Below are positions 16,701 to 24,017 of a DNA stretch of 53,069 bases, piece after piece. The DNA lies in contig NZ_RCIO01000009.1 of the NCBI RefSeq assembly GCF_004000235.1, positions 50,798-103,866 of the forward strand, in the 5' to 3' direction. A program made the translations under genes and the position numbers. The notes below the pieces were generated by a model. The model made no database searches. It was not told where the DNA came from and was given only the letters and a program-made list of their open reading frames with translations. Source of the stretch: Mesorhizobium sp. Z1-4. GTDB taxonomy: Bacteria > Pseudomonadota > Alphaproteobacteria > Rhizobiales > Rhizobiaceae. Position 1 is the first letter of the stretch. Every line of letters starts with the position of its first letter.

Positions 16701-18872
16701 CGGCGCGCCAAGCCGCGCGGTGATCTCGGACGGGCTGAGGTCGGCCGGTTGGACCGCCTCCAGAGCCTCGACATTGCGGCTGTAAGCCGGGTCGAGCTCG
16801 GCGGCGGCCTCTGCGATCGCCAGCTTGTCGCGCACAGGACCGGAGAGGTAGGCGTCGGACATCTGCCATGACCCATCCGTTGGATCGCGATAGATCGCGC
16901 TGCCGAGTTCCTCGATGACCGTGTCGCGGTCTTCATGCAACAGCTCGGCGATATGGTCGGGATCGACATGACCGCGTTCGTTGAGAACGACCGCAAGCGC
17001 ATCGGCGGCACTGGTGATCACCGGTGGCGACGGCGGAGCGATGACCCGCTCGGAAAAAATCGGGCCGGGCTTGGCCGTGTCCGTATCGAGATCGTAATTC
17101 TCGATGGAGGCGACCAGCCAGCAGTCCGGATCGTCGAGGAAGGGCTGCAGGTTTGGGCGCCGATGCGTTTCGCGGGTCTCCCCCGTCGCCTCGTTCTCCG
17201 TGATCGACACCCTGGTGTGGTTGATCGGCCCGAAGTCGCGCACGAAGCTCGACCAGGCGATGCGCAGCTTCACCTGCAGGTCGCGCCACGGCCGATCGGT
17301 CTCCTGGGCCTTGAGGACCGCACGCACAGCGTCCCGCACGGGGATCAGCTTCCTGACGATGTTGATCTGCTCCTCCGAAAACCCTTCGCCGGACCGGCCC
17401 TTGCGGACGGGAACCGGAAGGGGTTTGCCGTCGAGCACCTGCATCAGGCCCCTCGACGCATCGAAGACAAAACTGCCCTCGCGCACATGTGCATCCTCGG
17501 GTCTGACGGCATCGGTCAGGCTCGTCCCAAGTTCGAGATCGATATCGATCTCGGCGGGCTCGCCGTCATAAAGGGCGTCCGGAAGAGAGAGGATGGCCGC
17601 ATCCAGATCGGCCTCGAGATCGCCCTCACCGGGCAGGCACGTATAGGCTTCGCCGAAGGGACCGGATGTGGTCGCGTGGCGGCCGAGCACTTGGTCGAGA
17701 TGGTCGGCGAACCAGCGATTGACCCGGATGGCCTCGCGGTTTTCGCTGGCGGGAACGACCTCGGCAAGGTCCAGCCAACTCACGTCGCCCTGTGGCTCGC
17801 CTGGCTTACGCTTGCGGAAGAACAGGATGTCGACGACGACATCCGTGCCAGCGTCCTGGCGGAAGCAGCCCTCGGGCAGACGGATCGCGGCGATCAGATC
17901 GGCGGACTTGGCGATGTGCTCGCGGGCCGTGGCGTCCGCCTTGTCCATCGTCCCCGACGACGTGACGAAGGCGGCCAACGCGCCGGGTTTTAGAAGATCG
18001 ATCGACCGGGCGATGAAATAATCATGCAGACGCAGACCCATCGAACGATAGGCGCGGTCGGACCGCACCGTTCGGTCCGAAAACGGCGGGTTGCCGATGG
18101 CAAGATCGAAATGCGCCGGCAGATCGGTGCGCACGAAATCGCCTTCGATGATGCGGGCGACCGGCTGCAGGAGCCGGGCGATGCGCGCGGTGACCGGATC
18201 GAGCTCAACGCCGGTGACGAACGAGGTTTCCCGCAACGCCTCCGGCATCAGGGCCGGAAACAGCCCCGTCCCGATGCCCGCTTCGAGCACACGGCCGCCG
18301 CGCCAGCCGAACCGTTCGAGCCCCTTCCAGATCGCCCGAATGATGAATTCCGGCGTGAAGTGAGCATATTGCGTGCAGCGGGCAAGCGAAGCGTAGTCGG
18401 CCTCGCTTACGGCCTCCCGCAAGTTCTCGCCAAGGTCCTCCCATCCCTTGCGGAACCCGTCCTCGCCGGGCCGGGTGAAGACAGCGTTCGCCAGATCGGA
18501 GGCGCCGAAGCCGGAGAACCGGATGAGCCGCTTCTGTTCTGCCGCTGTCGCCGGCCGATCCTCGGTCGCGATCGCCGCGGCAAGAGCGATGGCGTCGAGA
18601 TTGTCCCGCGCCCGCGCCTTCCAGCCCTTTGCCAGAGCTCGGCTTCCGGAAAGATGAAAGTTGGTGCCACGCTCGGGCGCTTCGCTGGCCGTCCGTTTCG
18701 CGGCCTGCAGTCTCGCGGACAGCTTGGCCGATGCTGCCGGCGACGGGATGTCTCCGTCGGGTTCGGTTGCGGGTCTTTCGGCGAAAGCGGTCACGCCGAT
18801 GCCGAGTCCGGAGGACAGGGCGTTCTGCGAACTGCCGAACATGTCGAGAGTGAAGGGGTCGTTGTCGGACAT
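13767..18872 (-). CDS. DarB-like methyltransferase-helicase fusion (1701 aa)
   Basis: A giant two-part enzyme. The N-terminal part is an N6-adenine-type methyltransferase: LEAGIGTGLFPALM (SAM binding) and IGNPPFSD near residue 260. The C-terminal part is an SF2/SNF2-type helicase: AVGAGKTMTMAAA near residue 894, IIVDEAQEFRKLS near 1049 and the motif VI-like REGRIERQGNQ near 1405; the last 250 residues are coiled-coil rich. The fusion resembles phage P1 DarB, which protects entering DNA from type I restriction. The ATG at 18872 has AGGAGA seven bases upstream. It is the largest gene of the block and probably acts with ArdC. Confidence 0.85.
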   Translation of the reverse strand: MSDNDPFTLDMFGSSQNALSSGLGIGVTAFAERPATEPDGDIPSPAASAKLSARLQAAKRTASEAPERGTNFHLSGSRALAKGWKARARDNLDAIALAAAIATEDRPATAAEQKRLIRFSGFGASDLANAVFTRPGEDGFRKGWEDLGENLREAVSEADYASLARCTQYAHFTPEFIIRAIWKGLERFGWRGGRVLEAGIGTGLFPALMPEALRETSFVTGVELDPVTARIARLLQPVARIIEGDFVRTDLPAHFDLAIGNPPFSDRTVRSDRAYRSMGLRLHDYFIARSIDLLKPGALAAFVTSSGTMDKADATAREHIAKSADLIAAIRLPEGCFRQDAGTDVVVDILFFRKRKPGEPQGDVSWLDLAEVVPASENREAIRVNRWFADHLDQVLGRHATTSGPFGEAYTCLPGEGDLEADLDAAILSLPDALYDGEPAEIDIDLELGTSLTDAVRPEDAHVREGSFVFDASRGLMQVLDGKPLPVPVRKGRSGEGFSEEQINIVRKLIPVRDAVRAVLKAQETDRPWRDLQVKLRIAWSSFVRDFGPINHTRVSITENEATGETRETHRRPNLQPFLDDPDCWLVASIENYDLDTDTAKPGPIFSERVIAPPSPPVITSAADALAVVLNERGHVDPDHIAELLHEDRDTVIEELGSAIYRDPTDGSWQMSDAYLSGPVRDKLAIAEAAAELDPAYSRNVEALEAVQPADLSPSEITARLGAPWIPASDVVDFVKETMATDIRIRHMPELASWTVDARMLAYRAEGTSEWGTKRRHAGELLADALNSRIPQIFDTVKDGDSERRVLNVVDTEAAKEKLTKIKTAFQTWVWSDPDRTDRLARVYNDTFNNIAPRSFNGDHLKLPGASGAFVLYGHQKRGIWRIISSGATYLAYAVGAGKTMTMAAAIMEQRRLGLISKAMLVVPGHCLAQAAREFLALYPTARILVADETNFTKDKRHRFLSRAATANWDAIIITHSAFKFIAVPTEFEKQMIEDELALYEELLTRVESDDRVSRKRLERLKEGLRDRLEALGSVKDDLLTISEIGVDQIIVDEAQEFRKLSFATNMSTLKGVDPNGSQRAWDLYVKSRFIETKNPGRALVLASGTPITNTLGEMFSMQRFLGFDALKERGLHEFDAWASTFGDVATELELQPSGKYKPVSRFATFVNVPELIAMFRSFADVVLPEDLKQYVKIPAVSTGKRQIVTAKPTADFKLYQQVLEARIKAIEKREGPAQPGDDILLSVITDGRHAAIDLRLVDRDNDNEPDNKLNKLIENSFRIWRETAANTYLTRDGKPFDLPGAAQMIFSDLGTISVEKSRGFSAYRWIRDELVRLGVPASEIAFIQDYKKTEAKHRLFADVNAGKVRFLIGSSETMGTGVNAQLRLKALHHLDVPWLPSQIEQREGRIERQGNQHDEIDIFAYATEGSMDAQMWQNNERKARFIAAALSGDTSVRRLEDLGEGQANQFAMAKAIASGDQRLMQKAGLEADIARLERLRAAHRDDLFAVRRQIRNAERDIEHDTRRIAEIAKDIGRRTPTAGEAFAMTVGGQSFTERKPAGRALMKEIMTLVHLQEEDEKMIAKIGGFDLIFSGQRFGNDEFQYDVVLARTGAETDIDLGLTVTPLGAVSRIEHVLAGFEDERSQYRFRLDDAKRRLASYQSRQGGEFGFEDELADKRRQLDAIEADLADEVLKEGKQAMEAA

Positions 18873-18958
18873 GATGATGTCTCCTGTGAGGTGGGCGCAC
18901 CAAGCCGCGCCGCCGGGAGGCCCGGCAGCGTTCGCCACGTGCGGATTTGAGAAAAGGG

Positions 18959-19357
18959 TTAGCGGGTGATCAGCGAGAACGAGATGTCGTTCTCGGTGAG
19001 CTGGATACCGAGATGGGTGATCCCGAAGCTCCGGCTAAAGCTTGGAACCAGCAGATCGGCATCGATGAACTCGATGCCGTCATCGCCGCCGAAGTGCCGG
19101 CGCTTGTAGTCCCACCAATCGGTATCGCCCTTCGGGTGGCACTCGGTCGAATAGACGACGAGCGGTTTTTGGCCCGAGGCGAGCTTGCCGTTGGAAATGA
19201 TGTAGACGCCCTCGTCGCCAACGAGCCAGAAGCCGGGTTTCTCGCCCTCCCCCGGACGGGTGCCGTAATAGGGATTGCGGAAGCCGCCATTGGCCGCGGC
19301 ATCCTCTTCGCCGCGCGCGATGACCTTGCGCACCGCAAGAATCGGGAATGTGAACAT
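18959..19357 (-). CDS. DUF3085-like protein (132 aa)
   Basis: The middle segment GFWLVGDEGVYIISNGK followed by VVYSTECHP and a D/E-rich stretch matches my memory of DUF3085, a small family on proteobacterial plasmids. The function is unknown. The ATG at 19357 has GAGG six bases upstream; a GTG at 19369 overlapping the upstream stop (GTGA) is the alternative. It lies directly downstream of the DUF1419-like gene and is probably co-transcribed with it. Confidence 0.7.
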   Translation of the reverse strand: MFTFPILAVRKVIARGEEDAAANGGFRNPYYGTRPGEGEKPGFWLVGDEGVYIISNGKLASGQKPLVVYSTECHPKGDTDWWDYKRRHFGGDDGIEFIDADLLVPSFSRSFGITHLGIQLTENDISFSLITR

Positions 19358-19365
19358 GGCGGACC

Positions 19366-19962
19366 TCACGCGGCTTCAGGCAGCGGCAGGTGGCGGAGAT
19401 GAACCGGCAACTTCTCGGAGATCTGCGCGTCGGTCAGGCTCTCGAGCAGTTGGAAACGTGTGCCCGGCTTGCCGTAAACGATGACGGTGCGTTTGCCGCG
19501 ATGCTCGGGCCGGAAGTCGGCTCCCGCATAGCCGCGATAATCGTCATGCGTGGCGCTCCAGATGTGCTCGATCCGCTCGCCGCGCGTCATCGCCTTGACC
19601 GGGCGCCGCTCGCGCTCGACGATGGCGTCGCGCATCTCATAGGGCGAGCGCGGGTCGGACAGATCGCAATAGGCGTGGAAGTATCGCGTCACACCGTTGA
19701 TGCTGAGCGTGTAGAAGACGCTGGTGATGCTGCAGGTCAGGAATTCGCGCATGGCGAACATCTCGCCACGCATCCAGAGCGGCGGCAGGATCTCGAGCAT
19801 GTAGTCATGCTGGGCTTGTGCGATCTCGAACCACTCGCCGGTGTAAAGCGCGCTGTCATCGTTCTGCCAGCGGTTGGGCCGCTGGGCATGGCGGTCGAAT
19901 AATCTGAACATCAGGTGGCGGTCGGCAATGCCGAAATAGATCTTGCGGATGGGAGAGGTCAT
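19366..19962 (-). CDS. DUF1419-like protein (198 aa)
   Basis: A 198-residue protein. The N-terminal part, IADRHLMFRLFDRHAQRPNRWQ and ALYTGEWFEI, with LPPLWMRGEMFAMREF, matches my memory of DUF1419 proteins found only on rhizobial plasmids. No catalytic motif is seen. The C-terminal 70 residues (HDDYRGYAG to the end) look like a separate basic domain. The ATG at 19962 follows a GGAG ribosome site. It is part of the same minus-strand block as the Toprim gene. Confidence 0.75.
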   Translation of the reverse strand: MTSPIRKIYFGIADRHLMFRLFDRHAQRPNRWQNDDSALYTGEWFEIAQAQHDYMLEILPPLWMRGEMFAMREFLTCSITSVFYTLSINGVTRYFHAYCDLSDPRSPYEMRDAIVERERRPVKAMTRGERIEHIWSATHDDYRGYAGADFRPEHRGKRTVIVYGKPGTRFQLLESLTDAQISEKLPVHLRHLPLPEAA

Positions 19963-20090
19963 GGCGGGCTCCTTCGGGGCCTGTCCCGGGCTGGAGCGCG
20001 GCGCACCCTCATCGGCATCACCATCTTCTTCAACCCTTCCGGACCCTTTCCCGCGGCCGCCTCTCCGTCCGGCCGGGTCAAGGGCCGGCG
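19963..20090 (-). other. GC-rich gap between Toprim and DUF1419 genes
   Basis: 128 bases without a gene. It contains a 6-bp hairpin (CCGGCC/GGCCGG near 20080) next to a TGACGC block, a possible shortened relative of the leader element at 10712-10808 and 13630-13718. Confidence 0.3.
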
Positions 20091-21065
20091 TCAGCCGGGC
20101 GGAGCTTCACCCTTGAGGCGGACGGCGGGCATGCGGCAGCCGTCCCTCACCTCCTCCCTTTCATGCTTCTTTCTTCTTTTTGCCTTCAGATCCTCGTTCC
20201 AGTCCTCCAGCTCCGGCCTCAGCCGCACGAACCCGCAACCGGCATCGGCGGCGAGCGCTTCGAGCCTCGCGGCAAAGGTCTCCCCTTGCGCATTGTTGTC
20301 GGTGGCCGCCACGAGATGCGCACCTTTCCGAACGGCGAGATTGAGCAGGGCCTCGGAGCTCGCCGGCGACCAGCCGCCTCCGGTGCTCAGATAGCGCGTG
20401 TCGGGGCGTTGGTCCTCGAGTGCGGCAAGGCTCATGGCGTCGATCGCCGCCTCGGCGACGCACAGGCGCAGCGACATTTCTGCACCGAATGCAAAGAGCA
20501 GTTTGGCGCCGCCGGAGGCAAAACCGCGCCAATCCGGCCCGCGCTCTTCCCAGCCGGTAACGGCGCCCGTGCGATCGCGGTGCGCCGCCCACATGCTCCC
20601 GTGCGGGCCTTCCCGCAGGATGTCCTGTGCAATGGCGGCTCTCAAGACAGCTTCTGGAATGTGGCGCTCGTCGCGCAGATAGCACCATGTGGCTGATCCG
20701 CGCCAAGGCTTGCGCCGCGCGTTCCATCGTTCGGGGATGGTGAGGTCGGGCGCGCGCTTCCGCGACTGACGCTTCCATTCAGGCTCCTTAGGCACGAAAC
20801 CAATCAGATCGGCGACGACATAAAGCGCGGCCGCAAAGGGAAGGCCATCGAGATGCTCGACCAGACGGAAGACGTCGCCCTTGGCGTCGGACAGGGGATC
20901 GAACCAGCCCTGGCCATTGTGGATGACGATAATGATCTCGTCGCCGCGGCGGTATTTGACCGCGCGGCGCGTGCTTTCCTTGGGGTCGACCGCAAAGCCG
21001 GCGGTCTCGAGCACTGCACCGCAGGCGACCTTTCCCCTCAGCTCTTCCAGGTCTGCTTTTTCCAT
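20091..21065 (-). CDS. DUF3991/Toprim protein, plasmid primase-like (324 aa)
   Basis: The N-terminal half has the primase-associated segment AVKYRRGDEIIIVIHNGQ followed by FRLVEHLDGLPF and the DUF3991-like ATWCYLRDERHIPE. The C-terminal half is a Toprim fold with CVAEAAIDAMSLAAL (conserved Glu) and LVAATDNNAQGE (acidic pair). Such proteins are thought to act in primer synthesis or DNA processing on plasmids, perhaps priming the complementary strand after transfer. There is no helicase domain, so it is not a full DnaG/TraC primase. The ATG at 21065 is clear. Confidence 0.82.
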   Translation of the reverse strand: MEKADLEELRGKVACGAVLETAGFAVDPKESTRRAVKYRRGDEIIIVIHNGQGWFDPLSDAKGDVFRLVEHLDGLPFAAALYVVADLIGFVPKEPEWKRQSRKRAPDLTIPERWNARRKPWRGSATWCYLRDERHIPEAVLRAAIAQDILREGPHGSMWAAHRDRTGAVTGWEERGPDWRGFASGGAKLLFAFGAEMSLRLCVAEAAIDAMSLAALEDQRPDTRYLSTGGGWSPASSEALLNLAVRKGAHLVAATDNNAQGETFAARLEALAADAGCGFVRLRPELEDWNEDLKAKRRKKHEREEVRDGCRMPAVRLKGEAPPG

Positions 21066-21500
21066 TTACTCTCCGCGTTTCGCGCGGTCCTCTGTCCGGT
21101 TTCCGCTCCCTTTTCTTTAGGGGCGAAACCCGGAGGCCGCGAAGAGCAAGGCAGGACAAGGGCGCGTCTGGCAAGTCGGCACTTGTGCCGGGTCGCAATT
21201 TTCGGGGCCAGGTGCGGCGAAGCTTCCCTTGCCGGCCGTTGCGCGCAAGCGGCACGAGGGGCGTTTCCGTTGCTCTCCAATTCTCCCGGCCGCCCCCGCG
21301 TCAGGGATGGCTGCCCGCATGGGTGAAGACCACTTGTGGGCTTCAGCTTTGCCAACAGCCCGGCCCGCAGGGCGACGTCAAACACCGACCCGAGGTGGTC
21401 GCCAGCGAGTCACGATAACTGAGAACTATCAGGGCCTCAGAAGCGCGTAGCAATCGCCAGCGCTCTGTCGGGTCAGGCCTGTTAATAGCCCGTGTGTTCT
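21066..21500. other. gene-free stretch upstream of the Toprim gene
   Basis: About 435 bases with no credible gene. It is GC-rich near the Toprim start and becomes AT-richer towards 21500, which marks the change from the plasmid backbone block to the accessory cargo. Confidence 0.45.
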
Positions 21501-21502
21501 GG

Positions 21503-21540
21503 CTACTGACCAAAGATTGTATTTAATCTTCGGTCAGTAG
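21503..21540. repeat. 38-bp imperfect inverted repeat at the backbone/cargo border
   Basis: Arms CTACTGACC-A-AAGATT and AATCTT-C-GGTCAGTAG pair over 16 positions with one A-C mismatch and a 6-base loop. It starts four bases after the stop of the 146-residue gene. No U-tract follows on either strand, so it is either an atypical terminator or a recombination or binding site. Confidence 0.55.
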
Positions 21541-21544
21541 CTGC

Positions 21545-21985
21545 CTATCGTGCCGTCAACAAACGGCAGGCCAGTTCCCGGTCGCCCCAACGTGTCGAAA
21601 AGGTATCGGAGACTTCGAACCAGCTTCCGTCGTTGCCGGCACCGTGGTTAGCGCCCATGCATGAACATTGGCACTCATGACCGAGCGCTTCCTGGCATGC
21701 TCTCGCGCAGATCTCCTGCTCGCGGTAGGGCTGAATGATGTAGATCTTGCCATATCTGACCAGCGCTCGATCGACGAGGTCATTGAACCAGGATTTCGGC
21801 AACTCCCAGTAAGCTTCTGTGCCGCCGATCCATTCGGGAGCAGTTCGCCGCCCGTTCTGAAGCCAGTGCCGATTGTCGTCGGCGAATGGTAGTCGCACGC
21901 GAATGCGCTCGCCTCGCCCCGTACGGCGCAGCACAACAGGTATTTGCTTCTGCTTCCAGACGTAGGAGAGGGTGAGCTGATCCAT
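21545..21985 (-). CDS. Cys-rich conserved hypothetical protein (146 aa)
   Basis: Starts MDQLTLSYVWKQKQIPVVLR, with arginine-rich strands and a Cys cluster CARACQEALGHECQCSCMG followed by ANHGAG. The C-x-C-x4-NHG arrangement recurs in uncharacterised phage and plasmid proteins and suggests a metal site. No function is assigned. Two adjacent ATGs (21988 and 21985) are possible; the second is better spaced from GAGG. It is the first gene of the cargo side. Confidence 0.65.
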   Translation of the reverse strand: MDQLTLSYVWKQKQIPVVLRRTGRGERIRVRLPFADDNRHWLQNGRRTAPEWIGGTEAYWELPKSWFNDLVDRALVRYGKIYIIQPYREQEICARACQEALGHECQCSCMGANHGAGNDGSWFEVSDTFSTRWGDRELACRLLTAR

Positions 21986-22151
21986 CATCTGCCTCAGCTT
22001 TTCTCAGAACGCAGGACACGGGACTAATTCTAGTGCTCCGGATTGCCAACGCCCGATGGTTCCGTCTGTCCTGCTCCCAATGGACGTATCACCAGAGTAC
22101 CAACGCAGCTCTCACCTCTGTATTCTGGCGTTTTACGTCCTTGTTCTCGCA

Positions 22152-23198
22152 TCAGGTTGCGACCTTGTTCAATTGATGTTCGATCGCTGCTGCGGATGCA
22201 AGCACGTCCTCAAATTCAGGCGCCGTTCCGAAGATCATTGCGGTCGTGTTGGCGTAGTCTTCCTTGAGCGCCGCCACCATGCCGTCGACAGGCTCAATAG
22301 CGAATGTACCCGGCATGGCCGAGGCGAGGTCCATGTCAGGTCGGTTGAAGAACATCCGCGCATGTCGGACGCAATCTGCACCGAGATCAAAATCTCCGAG
22401 GGCAGCCAGGCCCACGTCTGAGTTTAGGAGGCAATGAAGATCGTAATAGTGCCGCGACACGCGTTGACCTTCTTGGCGAAGGACGCCACGCCGCTCATAC
22501 CAGCGGCGCAAGCCATGCGCGATGACAACCTTGTCCCAGAAGGTCCGTGTTGCCTCGACAGTGGTTACGTCAGCTACTGCCAAATCCAATGATGACGCCT
22601 CGTCGGCGATGTAGGGGCGGATCGTGACGGGCCGGTTAGGATCAAGCGCTGACTTTGCGCCGGATTCGATTCGAACGGCTGGGCGCACATATGCGCCGTC
22701 GCGCGGCTCAACCTCTGGATACCAGACCAGAAGTGTCTGTCCATCGGGATCGGCTTCATCGATCTCGATCCGCCCTGCACCGCTGGTGATGTCGGCGAGT
22801 TGCTCGGCAAGAAGTTCTCGTAGCGGGCCAGTGATATAGGTGCGGCACGCATCCCGGACTGCGTCCAGTCTGGCGCGACGCTTCTTGTTCGAAAGCGTCT
22901 CAAGTTCTTCGACCGATGCTGGTTCGTCGAGATCATCGCGGAAAACGGTGATGTCGATATCCTCGGAGAACCGTTGAATGAGACCGTAAGCCTTCGATAA
23001 CGATGTGCCCCCTTTGAAGAGTAGGCGCGGTGCTCTGGCAGGTCGCTCGTGATACAGCGCGTTCATGGTCCAGCAGACCCAGAAATCCTTCTCGATATTG
23101 CCCACTGGCGCTCCGAGACGGTTGGCTGTTGCCAGGAATAGATCGAGCCGGTCCCGCGCAGGAGATTCCATGACCTGCTTGTATGCGGCCGAGCTCAT
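22152..23198 (-). CDS. abiEii: AbiEii-family toxin (nucleotidyltransferase), 348 aa
   Basis: An AbiEii/MenT-like nucleotidyltransferase. The motif FKGGTSLSKAYGLIQRFSED with the acidic pair in DIDI matches the family's active site (GGT-S and D-x-D). Related toxins inactivate tRNA by adding nucleotides; AbiE systems act as type IV toxin-antitoxin and abortive-infection modules. The length is usual. Its ATG overlaps the stop of the antitoxin gene by four bases, so the pair is translated together, antitoxin first. Confidence 0.9.
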   Translation of the reverse strand: MSSAAYKQVMESPARDRLDLFLATANRLGAPVGNIEKDFWVCWTMNALYHERPARAPRLLFKGGTSLSKAYGLIQRFSEDIDITVFRDDLDEPASVEELETLSNKKRRARLDAVRDACRTYITGPLRELLAEQLADITSGAGRIEIDEADPDGQTLLVWYPEVEPRDGAYVRPAVRIESGAKSALDPNRPVTIRPYIADEASSLDLAVADVTTVEATRTFWDKVVIAHGLRRWYERRGVLRQEGQRVSRHYYDLHCLLNSDVGLAALGDFDLGADCVRHARMFFNRPDMDLASAMPGTFAIEPVDGMVAALKEDYANTTAMIFGTAPEFEDVLASAAAIEHQLNKVAT

Positions 23199-23863
23199 TG
23201 CTCGACCTCGTTGGTATCGACAGGAGTGATCAGGTCGCGCAGGTATTCCTGCATCCAGATCGGCAGGGCTGAAAGGCCGGCGCGAAGGTCGTCATGGATC
23301 GCTTTTCCGTGTTTCGGATCAGCGAACAAACGGCGCAGCACATCCCCTACCCGGTCTCGCTCGTCGTCATGGGACAGCATATCCTGCATCCAGTACAGGG
23401 CCTGGACGACGCGCATGGCCGGTCGGTCGGCCCAGTAGAGGCGGCTCGGGGCGGCGAACTTGAAATGAATTTCCTGCTTGCCGAGTTTGATCGGCTTCAG
23501 CCGTGCATCAACCAGCACTTCGATGCGCGCCGGGACAGCGGTGGTAAGTCCGAGATCGTTTGCTGCGGTCATGCCATCGACAACAGCCCGCGCCTGGTCG
23601 CGACGGGTTACAGCTCGGATCACAGCCCGATAGTCCGGAACGGTGGGCTGTCCCGTCAGAGAGTTTTTACGCGGCCGATCATAGAGACCGCGATCAATGC
23701 GGCGGAGCTCGCCGGCGGCGGCGAGCCGCTGCAGGGTTTTGTCTATGGCGGCACGCCCGCCGAGATCGGCGAAATCGGCAGGCGTCCAGACCTCGTCGGG
23801 CTGAGACGCAACCCGAGCAAGCAGTTTGGAACGCAGATCTGTATCTTGAGTTGGATCCGTCAT
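23195..23863 (-). CDS. abiEi: AbiEi/DUF6088 antitoxin and autorepressor (222 aa)
   Basis: The N-terminal winged helix (WTPADFADLGGRAAIDKTL, then LRRIDRGLYDRPR) and the C-terminal body are those of the AbiEi_3/DUF6088 antitoxins. It should counter AbiEii and repress its own promoter. Two inverted repeats (23863-23891 and 23902-23930) sit at the start codon and upstream, as expected for a self-regulated system. The ATG at 23863 has no clear ribosome site and may lie at the very 5' end of the mRNA. Confidence 0.88.
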   Translation of the reverse strand: MTDPTQDTDLRSKLLARVASQPDEVWTPADFADLGGRAAIDKTLQRLAAAGELRRIDRGLYDRPRKNSLTGQPTVPDYRAVIRAVTRRDQARAVVDGMTAANDLGLTTAVPARIEVLVDARLKPIKLGKQEIHFKFAAPSRLYWADRPAMRVVQALYWMQDMLSHDDERDRVGDVLRRLFADPKHGKAIHDDLRAGLSALPIWMQEYLRDLITPVDTNEVEQ

Positions 23864-23891
23864 GTCCGAAATATGCTACATTTTTCGGACA
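23863..23891. promoter_or_regulatory. abiE operator 1
   Basis: A 29-bp inverted repeat: TGTCCGAAA, 11 bases, TTTCGGACA (perfect 9-bp arms). It overlaps the first base of the abiEi start codon. Operator 2 has the same geometry 39 bp away. Confidence 0.75.
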
Positions 23892-23901
23892 TCAACAAGA
23901 G

Positions 23902-23930
23902 AGTCCGAAGAATGTCACATTTTTCGGACT
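23902..23930. promoter_or_regulatory. abiE operator 2
   Basis: A 29-bp inverted repeat: AGTCCGAA, 13 bases, TTCGGACT. It shares ACATTTTTCGGAC with operator 1. A possible promoter on the minus strand (TTGTTG, 17 bases, CATATT) lies between and within the operators. Confidence 0.75.
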
Positions 23931-24017
23931 CGCCTCGACCGCTAAGCACTGACCGATTCGCCGTGAATTGCATAATTGCGTTTTACTTTCATCGCTCAGG
24001 TAATGGACAATGCACCT

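Noticed and set aside
13839-16871. A 1010-codon open frame on the plus strand
   Set aside because: Antisense shadow of the DarB-like helicase gene; the minus-strand frame has the helicase motifs and a proper start.
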